From: Nosocomiicoccus ampullae
Lineage (GTDB): Bacteria; Bacillota; Bacilli; Staphylococcales; Salinicoccaceae
NCBI RefSeq assembly: GCF_001696685.1
Contig: NZ_MBFG01000005.1
Span: forward strand, 1-64,000
Length of the DNA stretch: 64,000 nt
Reading direction: 5' to 3'
In this document: positions 1-6,324 of the stretch, piece after piece
Position numbering within the stretch: position 1 is the stretch's first letter
Layout: each line of letters begins with the position of its first letter
The notes under the pieces: generated by a model
The model's database searches: none
Seen by the model: the letters and a program-made list of their open reading frames with translations, nothing else
What the model was told of the DNA's origin: nothing
Program-made: the position numbers and the translations under genes

Positions 1-69
1 AGAATTAAGCTAAAATTAAAAGGCATGTCTCCTGAAGAATTCAGGAAACATACCTTACAATCTGCTTAA
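1..69 (+). CDS. IS3-family transposase OrfB, C-terminal fragment
   Basis: Only the last 22 residues are in the window. They read RIKLKLKGMSPEEFRKH and end in TLQSA. The RIKxKLKGMSPxxYR block is the conserved tail of the DDE integrase-core transposase (OrfB) of the IS3 family, IS150 group. The catalytic DDE residues and the OrfA frame lie upstream of the window, so it cannot be judged whether the transposase is intact. Confidence 0.8.
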   Translation, partial: RIKLKLKGMSPEEFRKHTLQSA

Positions 70-98
70 TTCCAAAAGTCCAACTTTTGGGTAGCACA
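1..98 (+). mobile_element. IS3-family (IS150-like) insertion sequence, right end
   Basis: The window opens inside the transposase 3' end. The terminal inverted repeat follows the stop codon: read from the outside it begins TGTGCTACCCAAAAGTTGGA, which resembles the IS150-group end (TGT..CTGACCCCAAAAAGTTGGAC in that group). The tip is placed at the CACA ending at 98. Directly outside it is the second half of a phage-type terminator (TCATTGCAGGTG then a T run), so the element seems to sit inside that hairpin. The target duplication cannot be confirmed without the left end. Confidence 0.75.
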
Positions 99-121
99 TC
101 ATTGCAGGTGTCTTTTTTATT
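99..121 (+). terminator. Half terminator left outside the IS end
   Basis: TCATTGCAGGTGTC followed by TTTTTTAT is the loop, right arm and T-tract of a hairpin whose left arm is missing. An intact relative with the same loop (CACCTCATTGCAGGTG) is present at 5920-5948, so the missing left arm was probably GACACC or similar and now lies on the far side of the insertion sequence. Confidence 0.5.
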
Positions 122-130
122 AGAAAGTAG

Positions 131-2419
131 GTGGTAATCATATTTATAAGAGACTTAAAAGGTAACGAATATCCACTCCTTGCAGTCAAAACAGTCAACG
201 AAGAATTGAACGGTAATCATGGTATCGAACTTAAAGTACCACAACAAAGAAACAATAATTTAGACTTAAAAGAAATTGATAAGTTGTGGGAAATCAATTA
301 CAAAACAGTTGATTATAAAATAATGTATATCAAGCAAATTACTAAAGGGGATAGCTTTTACTTAGATGTAAGGGCTATTCCTCTTTTTTATTGGGATTTC
401 GATAAACAGATTATCCACGAAGATAAAGACGGTCACTATACTGGTAAGAACGCTTTTGACGTTGTATTTCAGGATAGTGGTTATCAGTATGTATTAGTAG
501 ATTTTGTGAATGCTATAAAGATTGAGGGTTTTGGTAAAGGCGAAACTCGATTAGAGATGTTTAAACGATTAATAGATCGCTTTAGTTTAGAATTTTATAT
601 CGTTGGTAAGACGGTCTATCTAAAGAAATTAATCGGTAATGATACGAACTTCATGTATAAGTACAAACTCAATGCGAGTAACGTATCAAAAAGTATTGAT
701 GCGAGTGGTTTTGTTACGCACATTAAAGGTTTTGGAAATTTCGGGAATGAATCAAGTGAAAATAGTGAATCAGATGCTGTGGATAATGATGATTACTTCA
801 CAAACGCTAAATTAAGACGTGAATACACATCTCCGTTAGCTGAAGTTGTAGGAAAGTACGAGGGCAAACCAATCGTTGATGGTCGTGTGACCGATAAAGA
901 AACAATGGATAAGATGATGATTGAAGCTGTTGAAAAGTCATTAGAAATATCTATTGAGGGTAACTTACATGACGTTAGAAGTATTTATAAAGAAGCAGTA
1001 CCCTTAATTGGCGACAGAGTATTCCTAATTGATGAACGCATTAATCTCGAGCAAGAAATCAGAATAAAATCGCTAAAACAGACTTATGATGTGAACGATA
1101 AGCTAGTGAATTGTGAAGTTACATTTGGTAGCGAAAGCATTCGGAGTCGTTATAAATCAAATTTACAATCAGTTGCGAAAGACTTTAACTCGTTACTAAA
1201 AGGAGAAACAAAGTTACCTTTATTTAGCTTAGATCAAGTTGCACGTGGCATGATAACGAAGATACATGCGAGTGAGAACGAGTTGAGATACGGAAGTTTC
1301 GGTATTCAAGCGATAGATAAGAATAACCCGAATAATATTTTCGGACTTAATTCGCAAGGTTGGTATATATCGACTGACGGTGGTGCGACTGCGAGAACAG
1401 TTGCGACAGCAGAGGGAATTGTGGCTGATGCGATTACTACTGGAACGTTACGTTCGGTTTATGTTGACTTTAACACTGCTACCGCAATTGGTGATAGTGG
1501 TAGTAACAAACTTTTAATCACTGGCGATAAGATTGAACAACGTGGTAATTTTAATAGACGTTATCACGGTAAGTCATATAACTACGATGTCACAACGACT
1601 ATGCGTGGTGGGTATTTACGATTTGGAGATAATACTCAAGAGCGTGCAATTAACATTAGTGCGTTCGGTATATCGACTTATCTCGACGGAAACGGAGAGT
1701 GGGCAGATAGTCCAGGATCGAGCGGGTACATTCAGTGGTGGGACGGTACTTACAGTCCATCAAACGCTAACGGTATCACGATGGGAAGTTACAACGTAGT
1801 TGCTCTAAAATCAGACAACAATAGAGTTGTGTTAGATGCCGAATTAAGCGTAAGCATAGAAAGTCAAACAGCCCCCGTATATATATATCCTTATAAACGA
1901 GATAGACCAGGTTTAAATAGATTCAACTTCACAACGTCATCTAGTGGTAGTGGTAGTCAAATTCACGGTTATATTATGTATGGCGCAGGAGACGAAAACT
2001 ATCCGTTTAATGCTGGTTTGAGATTTTATAAAAACGAAGCGAAAATTGATGTGGTGGATAAAGACTTCGCTCGTAGCTCAGCAACGACAATTTCCGCAGG
2101 TAACGGCATATTTAACCACATTGAGTATGACACGTGGCGTCAACGTTCAAGCGAAAAGTTAAAGACAGATATTAAGCCTAAATATTTTGACGCGTTAGAC
2201 ATTATCGAGCGTGCGTCATTGTATGAGTTTAAATATATAGACACTCTAGTACGTACGACTGGTTTAGTCGTAGAACGTGGCACACCACGAGAATGGATAA
2301 CTAATGACGGGAAAGCAATTAATACGAACGAAATCATCATGACGCTCATACAAGCGAATAAACAATTAATACAGCAAGTTAAAATATTAAAACATAAAAT
2401 GGAGGCATTATCGGAATGA
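131..2419 (+). CDS. Phage tail endopeptidase (Tal-like) with C-terminal S74 chaperone domain
   Basis: Tail-tip protein of siphophages. The first ~370 residues match the prophage endopeptidase tail / minor structural protein fold that forms the tail hub. The middle (about 400-680) is Gly/Ser/Asn-rich beta-structured fibre-like sequence. The last ~80 residues (RSSEKLKTDIKP onward, ending in a helix) look like a peptidase S74 intramolecular chaperone, which trimerises the fibre and then cuts itself off; the family uses a Ser-Lys dyad and SSEKLK fits. The start is uncertain: the GTG at 131 is itself part of the AGGTGG ribosome site, and the codons at normal spacing are ATC (137) and ATA (140), giving the family-like opening IFIRDLKGNEYPLL. 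A lost ATG is possible. Gene 2416 overlaps its stop (ATGA). Confidence 0.85.
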   Translation: MVIIFIRDLKGNEYPLLAVKTVNEELNGNHGIELKVPQQRNNNLDLKEIDKLWEINYKTVDYKIMYIKQITKGDSFYLDVRAIPLFYWDFDKQIIHEDKDGHYTGKNAFDVVFQDSGYQYVLVDFVNAIKIEGFGKGETRLEMFKRLIDRFSLEFYIVGKTVYLKKLIGNDTNFMYKYKLNASNVSKSIDASGFVTHIKGFGNFGNESSENSESDAVDNDDYFTNAKLRREYTSPLAEVVGKYEGKPIVDGRVTDKETMDKMMIEAVEKSLEISIEGNLHDVRSIYKEAVPLIGDRVFLIDERINLEQEIRIKSLKQTYDVNDKLVNCEVTFGSESIRSRYKSNLQSVAKDFNSLLKGETKLPLFSLDQVARGMITKIHASENELRYGSFGIQAIDKNNPNNIFGLNSQGWYISTDGGATARTVATAEGIVADAITTGTLRSVYVDFNTATAIGDSGSNKLLITGDKIEQRGNFNRRYHGKSYNYDVTTTMRGGYLRFGDNTQERAINISAFGISTYLDGNGEWADSPGSSGYIQWWDGTYSPSNANGITMGSYNVVALKSDNNRVVLDAELSVSIESQTAPVYIYPYKRDRPGLNRFNFTTSSSGSGSQIHGYIMYGAGDENYPFNAGLRFYKNEAKIDVVDKDFARSSATTISAGNGIFNHIEYDTWRQRSSEKLKTDIKPKYFDALDIIERASLYEFKYIDTLVRTTGLVVERGTPREWITNDGKAINTNEIIMTLIQANKQLIQQVKILKHKMEALSE

Positions 2420-2580
2420 ATAATCAAGAACTATCAATCGAAGAACAAGTATTAATCGCTAATTACAGACAATTATGCGATGAGAAGTTACAGTTACAAA
2501 TCGAACTTAATAAGGTCGCACAAGAACGTGACCACTATAAGTCGGAGTTAGAAAAAGTATTAGAGAAGCCTGCGGAATAA
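2416..2580 (+). CDS. Small phage coiled-coil protein, 54 aa
   Basis: Starts on an ATGA overlap with the tail endopeptidase stop, with GGAGG 11 bases upstream, so the two are translationally coupled. The product is short, charged and helical, with heptad-like spacing from about residue 20 (LQLQIELNKVAQERDHYKSE), suggesting a coiled coil. Such small proteins between tail tip and lysis genes are common in siphophages. No function is recognised. A terminator overlaps its stop codon. Confidence 0.75.
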   Translation: MNNQELSIEEQVLIANYRQLCDEKLQLQIELNKVAQERDHYKSELEKVLEKPAE

Positions 2581-2595
2581 TCCGTAAGGCTTTTT
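2567..2595 (+). terminator. Terminator after tail genes
   Basis: AGCCTGCGGA, loop ATAA, TCCGTAAGGCT, then TTTT. The left arm lies inside the end of the 54-aa gene and its stop codon. Confidence 0.75.
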
Positions 2596-2621
2596 ATATT
2601 GTACAAAGGAGTGAGTAGCGT

Positions 2622-2918
2622 GTGACTGAACTAGAAACACAAAAAGACGTGCTTTATTGGTTTGTGATTGTAATAATTCCGATTTTAATTGGAGTTTTCG
2701 GACTTTATTATAAACAGACCAAAGACAAAGAACGTGCAGAGAATAGACTTACAAAGATCGAAACGAGACAAGAGCATGGACACAACCGTATTGATAAATT
2801 GGAAGTTGAGCATGCAAGCATGTGTGATGAAATTAAAATCATACGCAGAATCGAAGCGCAAAATGAGCATATCATGAAGTTACTTGATGAAATGAGAAAT
2901 GATTTGAAAAGGAGTTGA
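2622..2918 (+). CDS. Phage lysis-region membrane protein (XhlA-like architecture)
   Basis: 98 aa, GTG start preceded by AAAGGAG. One N-terminal transmembrane helix (about residues 11-30, VLYWFVIVIIPILIGVFGLYY) is followed by a charged helical region with coiled-coil character (ENRLTKIETRQ, RIDKLEVEH). A single helix plus cytosolic coiled coil just before a holin is the layout of haemolysin XhlA-type or related accessory lysis proteins of Gram-positive phages, but sequence identity to that family could not be tested. It lies 6 bp upstream of the holin candidate, in the same operon. Confidence 0.65.
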   Translation: MTELETQKDVLYWFVIVIIPILIGVFGLYYKQTKDKERAENRLTKIETRQEHGHNRIDKLEVEHASMCDEIKIIRRIEAQNEHIMKLLDEMRNDLKRS

Positions 2919-2924
2919 TAAGTA

Positions 2925-3206
2925 ATGGCAGAAATATCAGCTGTAGCATTTGCGATAATGGCAGGGGTATCAATCTTATTACAGGTGTTTAAATACACAA
3001 CTAAAGATAAAGTACCAGTGAATTACAATCCTTTAATCGCAATGATACTAGGTATAGTAGTTGCTTTAGGTACAATCTTAGTTCCTGAATTAAGAGTTGA
3101 GTATGAATTATCAATACCAGCTTTAATTGTAGCAGGCGGAGTTGCTGGGTTATCAGCTAGTGGTTTTTATGACTTAATTGCAAAAACAAATAAGAAAGAT
3201 GATTAG
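2925..3206 (+). CDS. Putative holin, 93 aa
   Basis: Small very hydrophobic protein with two to three predicted membrane helices (about 3-21, 36-52 and 65-85) and a charged C-terminus ending KTNKKDD. Position between the XhlA-like gene and the endolysin, size and topology fit a holin, which opens the membrane so that the endolysin can reach the wall. The ribosome site AAAGGAG is 8 bp from the ATG. The exact holin family is not assigned. Confidence 0.7.
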   Translation: MAEISAVAFAIMAGVSILLQVFKYTTKDKVPVNYNPLIAMILGIVVALGTILVPELRVEYELSIPALIVAGGVAGLSASGFYDLIAKTNKKDD

Positions 3207-3207
3207 T

Positions 3208-3239
3208 AGCTTGTAGATAAATTCTACAGGCTCTTTTTT
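3208..3239 (+). terminator. Terminator after holin
   Basis: AGCTTGTAGA, loop TAAAT, TCTACAGGCT, then TCTTTTTTA. It separates the holin from the endolysin. Confidence 0.75.
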
Positions 3240-3268
3240 ATGCAACAAATTAAAGGAGACGATTATTA

Positions 3269-4197
3269 ATGACAAAAAAACATTTACTAATTTCAGGACA
3301 TGGTTACAGTGATCCTGGTGCGGTGCTACTGGTAATGGAGAAAACGAACGTGACTTCATCAGAGAAGAAATCACACCAAGAGTTGCAAAGTATATCAATG
3401 CAACAAAAGGATATTCAGCGGAAGTGTATAATCCCAATTGGAACATGTACGCAGATAGCGCTCCAGGTCAGAGAGAAAACAAGCCATATGGAATGTACAA
3501 GTATAATGCTGATTCATTCGACAGTATGACAGAGTTTCACTTAGATGCAGCAAGTGCTAGTGCTACTGGTGGACATGTAATCATCTATAGTGGATTCACC
3601 CCTGATGCAATTGATAATAGAATTGGTAATGCAATTAAGAAACACGTTGGTCTACGTGGTGGAGTAGCTATTTCTAAACGTAATGATTTACTTCAAGTCA
3701 ATGTTGCTGCGAATCGTGATATTAACTATCGATTAGTTGAATTAGGATTTATCACTAATGCGAATGACATGAAGAATATTAAGAATAACGTGGAATCGTA
3801 CTGTAAGGCATTGGCTGATGCAATCACAGGTGGTGCAAGCGAAGTTAAATCAACTACTAGCAAAGCACCCGCACCAGTTAAAAAGCCTACAAGTAAACCG
3901 AAAGCAACTAAGAAATCTAACTCAGTCATTGCAAATGAAGTTATCACTGGCAAGTGGGGTACTGGTGCTACTCGTAAATCTAAGTTAGAGAAAGCCGGAT
4001 ATAACTACAACACGATTCAAAACTTAGTAAACCAAAAGTTACTCGGTAAATCAGCACCTAAGAAAAAATCAACTGCAACTATTGTGAATGAAGTATTAGC
4101 AGGTAAGTGGGGTAACGGTCAAGATAGATTCAACAGACTCAGAAAAGCGGGGTATGATCCAAACGTAATCCAACGTGAAGTGAATAAGAGATATTAA
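3269..4197 (+). pseudogene. Phage N-acetylmuramoyl-L-alanine amidase endolysin with Cpl-7 repeats, frameshifted
   Basis: Would cleave the amide between MurNAc and L-Ala at lysis. The first frame reads MTKKHLLISGHGYSDPGAV and then drifts into unrelated sequence. The second frame, open from before 3331 to the stop at 4197, carries GNGENERDFIREE onward. Inserting one base between 3325 and 3331 (for example GTGGCT for GTGCT) joins them into a normal Amidase_3 protein: SGHG His, the Glu of NERDF, FHLDAA His, and VELGFITN catalytic Glu. After a Lys/Pro/Ser linker come two CW_7 (Cpl-7) wall-binding repeats, each with NEV..GKWG.G..R...L.KAGY (about 3930-4060 and 4080-4195). A start inside the second frame would lack the first zinc ligand, so the gene is probably inactive unless the shift is a sequencing error. 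Confidence 0.85.
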
Positions 4198-4200
4198 TAA

Positions 4201-4228
4201 AGGGAGCTGAAATGCTCCCTGTTTTTTT
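4201..4228 (+). terminator. Terminator after endolysin
   Basis: AGGGAGC, loop TGAAAT, GCTCCCT, then GTTTTTTT. Confidence 0.85.
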
Positions 4229-4268
4229 GTGATATGTAACCGAATGTATGTTCTTATCTAAATCGTTG

Positions 4269-4398
4269 TGATATAATGTAAAATGTGTAGTTAAGCTGTT
4301 AGCCATTTCGCTAGCAGCTATTTTTGTCTAATCTCATTGCTTATTGAACCGCTTACAGTTAAAATGTGTATAACTACACACTGAAAGAGGTTAGGGTA
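4269..4398 (+). promoter_or_regulatory. Extended -10 promoter and structured leader of the accessory module
   Basis: TGaTATAAT at 4269-4277 is a perfect extended -10; the -35 is weak. Transcription should start near 4284, exactly where TGTGTAGTTA (4284-4293) begins. Next comes a hairpin AGCTGTTAGC / GCTAGCAGCT (4294-4319) followed by ATTTTTG, which looks like an attenuator. TAACTACACA (4371-4380), the perfect complement of the 5' end, lies just before the ribosome site AGAGGTTAGGG (4387-4397). It can instead form a local hairpin with TGTGTA at 4365-4370. The leader can therefore fold in two competing ways. Confidence 0.55.
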
Positions 4399-5283
4399 AT
4401 GGCAAGGACTAAAATCGTAAATATCAATATTTTTTATACATGTAGTTTGGAGGATGATGGTAAATATAGTTATCTACCTCTTCAAGAATTATTCGATACT
4501 CTTAAAAACGATTATGAAAGCGATAAAGAATACAAGGTAGTAAAAAATTATAACTTTGACCCTATTAGAATTAAATCAGTTGAAAAATCTAATTCAACTG
4601 GTTATTACCATATTATTATGGAGAGGTTAGATGACAAACCTCTTAGCAAAACAACTATTTATGGCGAGTCTACAAATATTGAATTAAAAGATAATGAGTA
4701 TATAGGTCACGAAATAAGCATACTATATGACCCAACAAAACATGTCATGCTTGTTCAAAGAAATATTAGTTCATTAAGTCCTTCTGGAGTTGAAAAGTTT
4801 ATAGATAGTATTTATTTTGATTATTATGAAGAATATGCCAACTTTAAATTCGTTGCTGCCATAGATGGTAGAGCAAAAGATAAAGCGTTGAATAATGACA
4901 TCTATAGAAGTATTGCTCTAAAGGTTACTGGAGATGATACAGATGATTTATTGCTGGGAATATCGGGAAATAAATATGAAGGTGTTGAAAGTGTAGAAAT
5001 TATTATTTCTACTAACAGATCTAAATCAGCTGAACTAGATTGTCAGACAAGTAAAAATCTCTTAAACCGCTGGGTAGATGATAATAACGTAGAAAAACTT
5101 TTTGTTAAAACTAAAGAAACAGAAGATAGTCCAGTGGAAGAAATAGACTTACTAAAACAAGCTTTGAAAAGAACTTTAAAGTATTCTTATACAGAGGGAA
5201 TAGAGTTAAACGCACATCGTATTTATTTTGATATGGTGGACCTATATAGAAATGATGATGATGCTATCTCGTTGCTTGTTTAA
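4399..5283 (+). CDS. Uncharacterised 294-aa accessory protein, first gene of a two-gene prophage module
   Basis: Start chosen at the ATG at 4399 because AGAGGTTAGGG lies just upstream; an earlier in-frame ATG at 4366 falls inside the leader hairpins. Predicted soluble, acidic, mixed alpha/beta, with no signal peptide. The most distinctive stretch is ISILYDP followed 8 residues later by QRN and SLSPSGVEKFI (about residues 110-135). This resembles uncharacterised DUF proteins of the DUF6731/DUF4868 kind, but that is memory-based and unverified. The second gene begins 19 bp later and is a membrane protein. Position after the endolysin and before attR is where prophages usually carry host-benefit genes such as anti-phage systems. 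No enzymatic motif was recognised. Confidence 0.75.
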   Translation: MARTKIVNINIFYTCSLEDDGKYSYLPLQELFDTLKNDYESDKEYKVVKNYNFDPIRIKSVEKSNSTGYYHIIMERLDDKPLSKTTIYGESTNIELKDNEYIGHEISILYDPTKHVMLVQRNISSLSPSGVEKFIDSIYFDYYEEYANFKFVAAIDGRAKDKALNNDIYRSIALKVTGDDTDDLLLGISGNKYEGVESVEIIISTNRSKSAELDCQTSKNLLNRWVDDNNVEKLFVKTKETEDSPVEEIDLLKQALKRTLKYSYTEGIELNAHRIYFDMVDLYRNDDDAISLLV

Positions 5284-5302
5284 AAATGAGTGGTGATAAA
5301 TT

Positions 5303-5833
5303 TTGTTGAAAAAACATTTTACATGGTTTGTATATTCCTTAATATTAATTTTTACAATAGGAATATTTATATTAATACACTATAAAGAGCCGAAAATTAT
5401 AGAGAGTAGATTGCTGGAGTTAATGAATATGTTAATTAACTCGATAAGTATAAGTGTGGGTTTTTTTGGAGCTATTTTCACATTTATTTTTGGATTAAAA
5501 GAAAATCATGTAATTGAAAAAATTAATAATTCTAAAAAGTTAAGAATACAATTTAAATATATGAATTATGGCATTATTGTTTCTGGTTTTAGTATTATAG
5601 TGTTTGTTTTAGTGTTATTTGTTTTAGAAACTATTGTGTTAAATCCAATAGATATTTCTTGTTTTGTCAATAATATCTTTTATATTATCCTCTCAATTTC
5701 ATTTTATTTTTACGCTATGTTTGCAACATACCTATATATTATAAGTAATATATTTTTTAAAAAAGAAAATGATCACATGAGAACTAAGAAAAATCCTCCG
5801 ATAAAGCCAAAAATAAATAATATAAAGAACTAA
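5303..5833 (+). CDS. Four-helix membrane protein, second gene of the prophage module
   Basis: 176 aa, tandem TTG codons at 5303 and 5306; GGTGAT at 5292-5297 suits either. Four hydrophobic segments are visible at about residues 8-27, 45-67, 92-113 and 122-153. Charged segments (LKENHVIEKINNSKKLRIQFKY) lie between helices 2 and 3, and a Lys/Pro/Asn-rich tail follows helix 4. The gene is much more AT-rich than the core genes, which suggests separate acquisition. A soluble ~300-aa protein paired with a small four-helix membrane protein is also the layout of the Kiwa defence system (KwaB with KwaA), although gene order is reversed and homology was not shown. No family is recognised. Confidence 0.7.
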   Translation: MLKKHFTWFVYSLILIFTIGIFILIHYKEPKIIESRLLELMNMLINSISISVGFFGAIFTFIFGLKENHVIEKINNSKKLRIQFKYMNYGIIVSGFSIIVFVLVLFVLETIVLNPIDISCFVNNIFYIILSISFYFYAMFATYLYIISNIFFKKENDHMRTKKNPPIKPKINNIKN

Positions 5834-5919
5834 TAAAATTTAGTGATTTAAACAACTGTTCAATTAACTATCATACAATTCTATTCTTATTTCTTCACTT
5901 AGTATAAAGGGATAAAGCA

Positions 5920-5948
5920 ACCACCTCATTGCAGGTGGTATTTTTTTT
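5920..5948 (+). terminator. Terminator after the accessory module
   Basis: ACCACCT, loop CATTGC, AGGTGGT, then ATTTTTTTT. The hairpin shares its loop and inner stem with the half terminator next to the IS at 99-121. Confidence 0.85.
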
Positions 5949-5949
5949 A

Positions 5950-5978
5950 TTTACACACCAAACATACGTTCGTATAAT
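5950..5978 (+). promoter_or_regulatory. Strong promoter with a LexA/SOS-box-like palindrome between -35 and -10
   Basis: TTTACA at 5950-5955, 17-bp spacer, TATAAT at 5973-5978. The spacer holds AAACATACGTTCG (about 5960-5972), one base from the Gram-positive SOS box core GAACNNNNGTTC. A LexA repressor bound there would block RNA polymerase. No ORF of useful length follows. Confidence 0.6.
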
Positions 5979-5984
5979 TATAGT

Positions 5985-6108
5985 CAAGGAGTGCGTTTTG
6001 AGAAGTGAATAAACGGTTTTAAATAACTATATACTATAGTTAATGTAGCTTCAGTATCCGTACGCGGACTGTTTGCGAAAGACGTCTAATATATTAGGAG
6101 TCTTTTTT
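5985..6108 (+). ncRNA. Candidate structured RNA from the SOS-box promoter
   Basis: From the predicted start near 5985 to the terminator T-run there are about 125 nt. There is an AAGGAG at 5986-5991, but the TTG and GTG codons behind it stop within six codons. Three hairpins follow: AACTATA/TATAGTT (6025-6041), CAGtaTCCG/CGGACTG (6052-6071), and the terminator AGACgTCTAAT/ATTAGgaGTCT plus TTTTTT (6080-6108). It may be a small regulatory RNA, a very short peptide gene, or the remnant of an SOS gene whose body was lost. No known RNA family is recognised. Confidence 0.4.
6080..6108 (+). terminator. Terminator of the candidate SOS-linked RNA
   Basis: AGACGTCTAAT, loop AT, ATTAGGAGTCT, then TTTTTTAT. 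Confidence 0.65.
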
Positions 6109-6114
6109 ATTTAT

Positions 6115-6150
6115 ATAAAAATAAGCACCCACATTCTTTTGTGAGTGCTA
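6115..6150 (-). terminator. Minus-strand hairpin terminator
   Basis: Read on the minus strand: AGCACTCACA, loop AAAGAA, TGTGGGTGCT, then TATTTTTATA. It could stop transcription leaking from rpsD into the prophage. Confidence 0.5.
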
Positions 6151-6181
6151 AATATAATCTATTTTGCGCCTATTAATTTTG

Positions 6182-6210
6182 CCACAAATCTCCCACAAAT
6201 TTGCCACAAA
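6182..6210. repeat. Three CCACAAA repeats at 11-bp period, putative integrase arm sites (attR side)
   Basis: CCACAAA occurs at 6182-6188, 6193-6199 and 6204-6210, an exact 11-bp helical repeat. Directly repeated sites at about 11 bp are typical arm-type binding sites of tyrosine integrases beside the attachment core. They lie between the last prophage genes and chromosomal rpsD, where attR is expected. The core itself is not identified because attL is outside the window. Confidence 0.45.
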
Positions 6211-6262
6211 CTCAAATATAAATACAGGTAAATAAGGGTATTATGTTAATGTTTAATATAAA

Positions 6263-6304
6263 ACAAAAACCCCACAAACATTGATTTAAAAACGTTTGTA
6301 GGGT
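6263..6304 (-). terminator. rpsD terminator
   Basis: On the minus strand: ACCCTACAAACG, A/T-rich loop, GTTTGTGGGG, then TTTTTGTTTT. It sits about 20 bases after the rpsD stop. Confidence 0.75.
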
Positions 6305-6324
6305 AATTGTAGAAATTAAGTCGT

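Larger units (their letters stand above)
1..6210. mobile_element. Right-hand end of a prophage (left part outside window)
   Basis: Tail endopeptidase, small lysis-region proteins, a holin candidate and an amidase endolysin follow one another on the plus strand, the usual late-module order of a Firmicutes siphophage. After them come two accessory genes, an SOS-box-like promoter and integrase-arm-like repeats, then the convergent chromosomal gene rpsD. The integrase, head genes and left attachment site lie outside the window. The element carries an insertion sequence and a frameshifted endolysin, so it may be decaying. The exact right boundary is not determined; it should lie between the arm-like repeats and the rpsD terminator. 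Confidence 0.85.

Noticed and set aside
4366..4398. Upstream ATG of the 294-aa accessory gene
   Set aside because: Lies inside the leader hairpin without a ribosome site; the ATG at 4399 has AGAGGTTAGGG.
6182..6210. Start of a CRISPR array
   Set aside because: Repeats are 7 bp at 11-bp period with no unique spacers of normal length and no cas genes.
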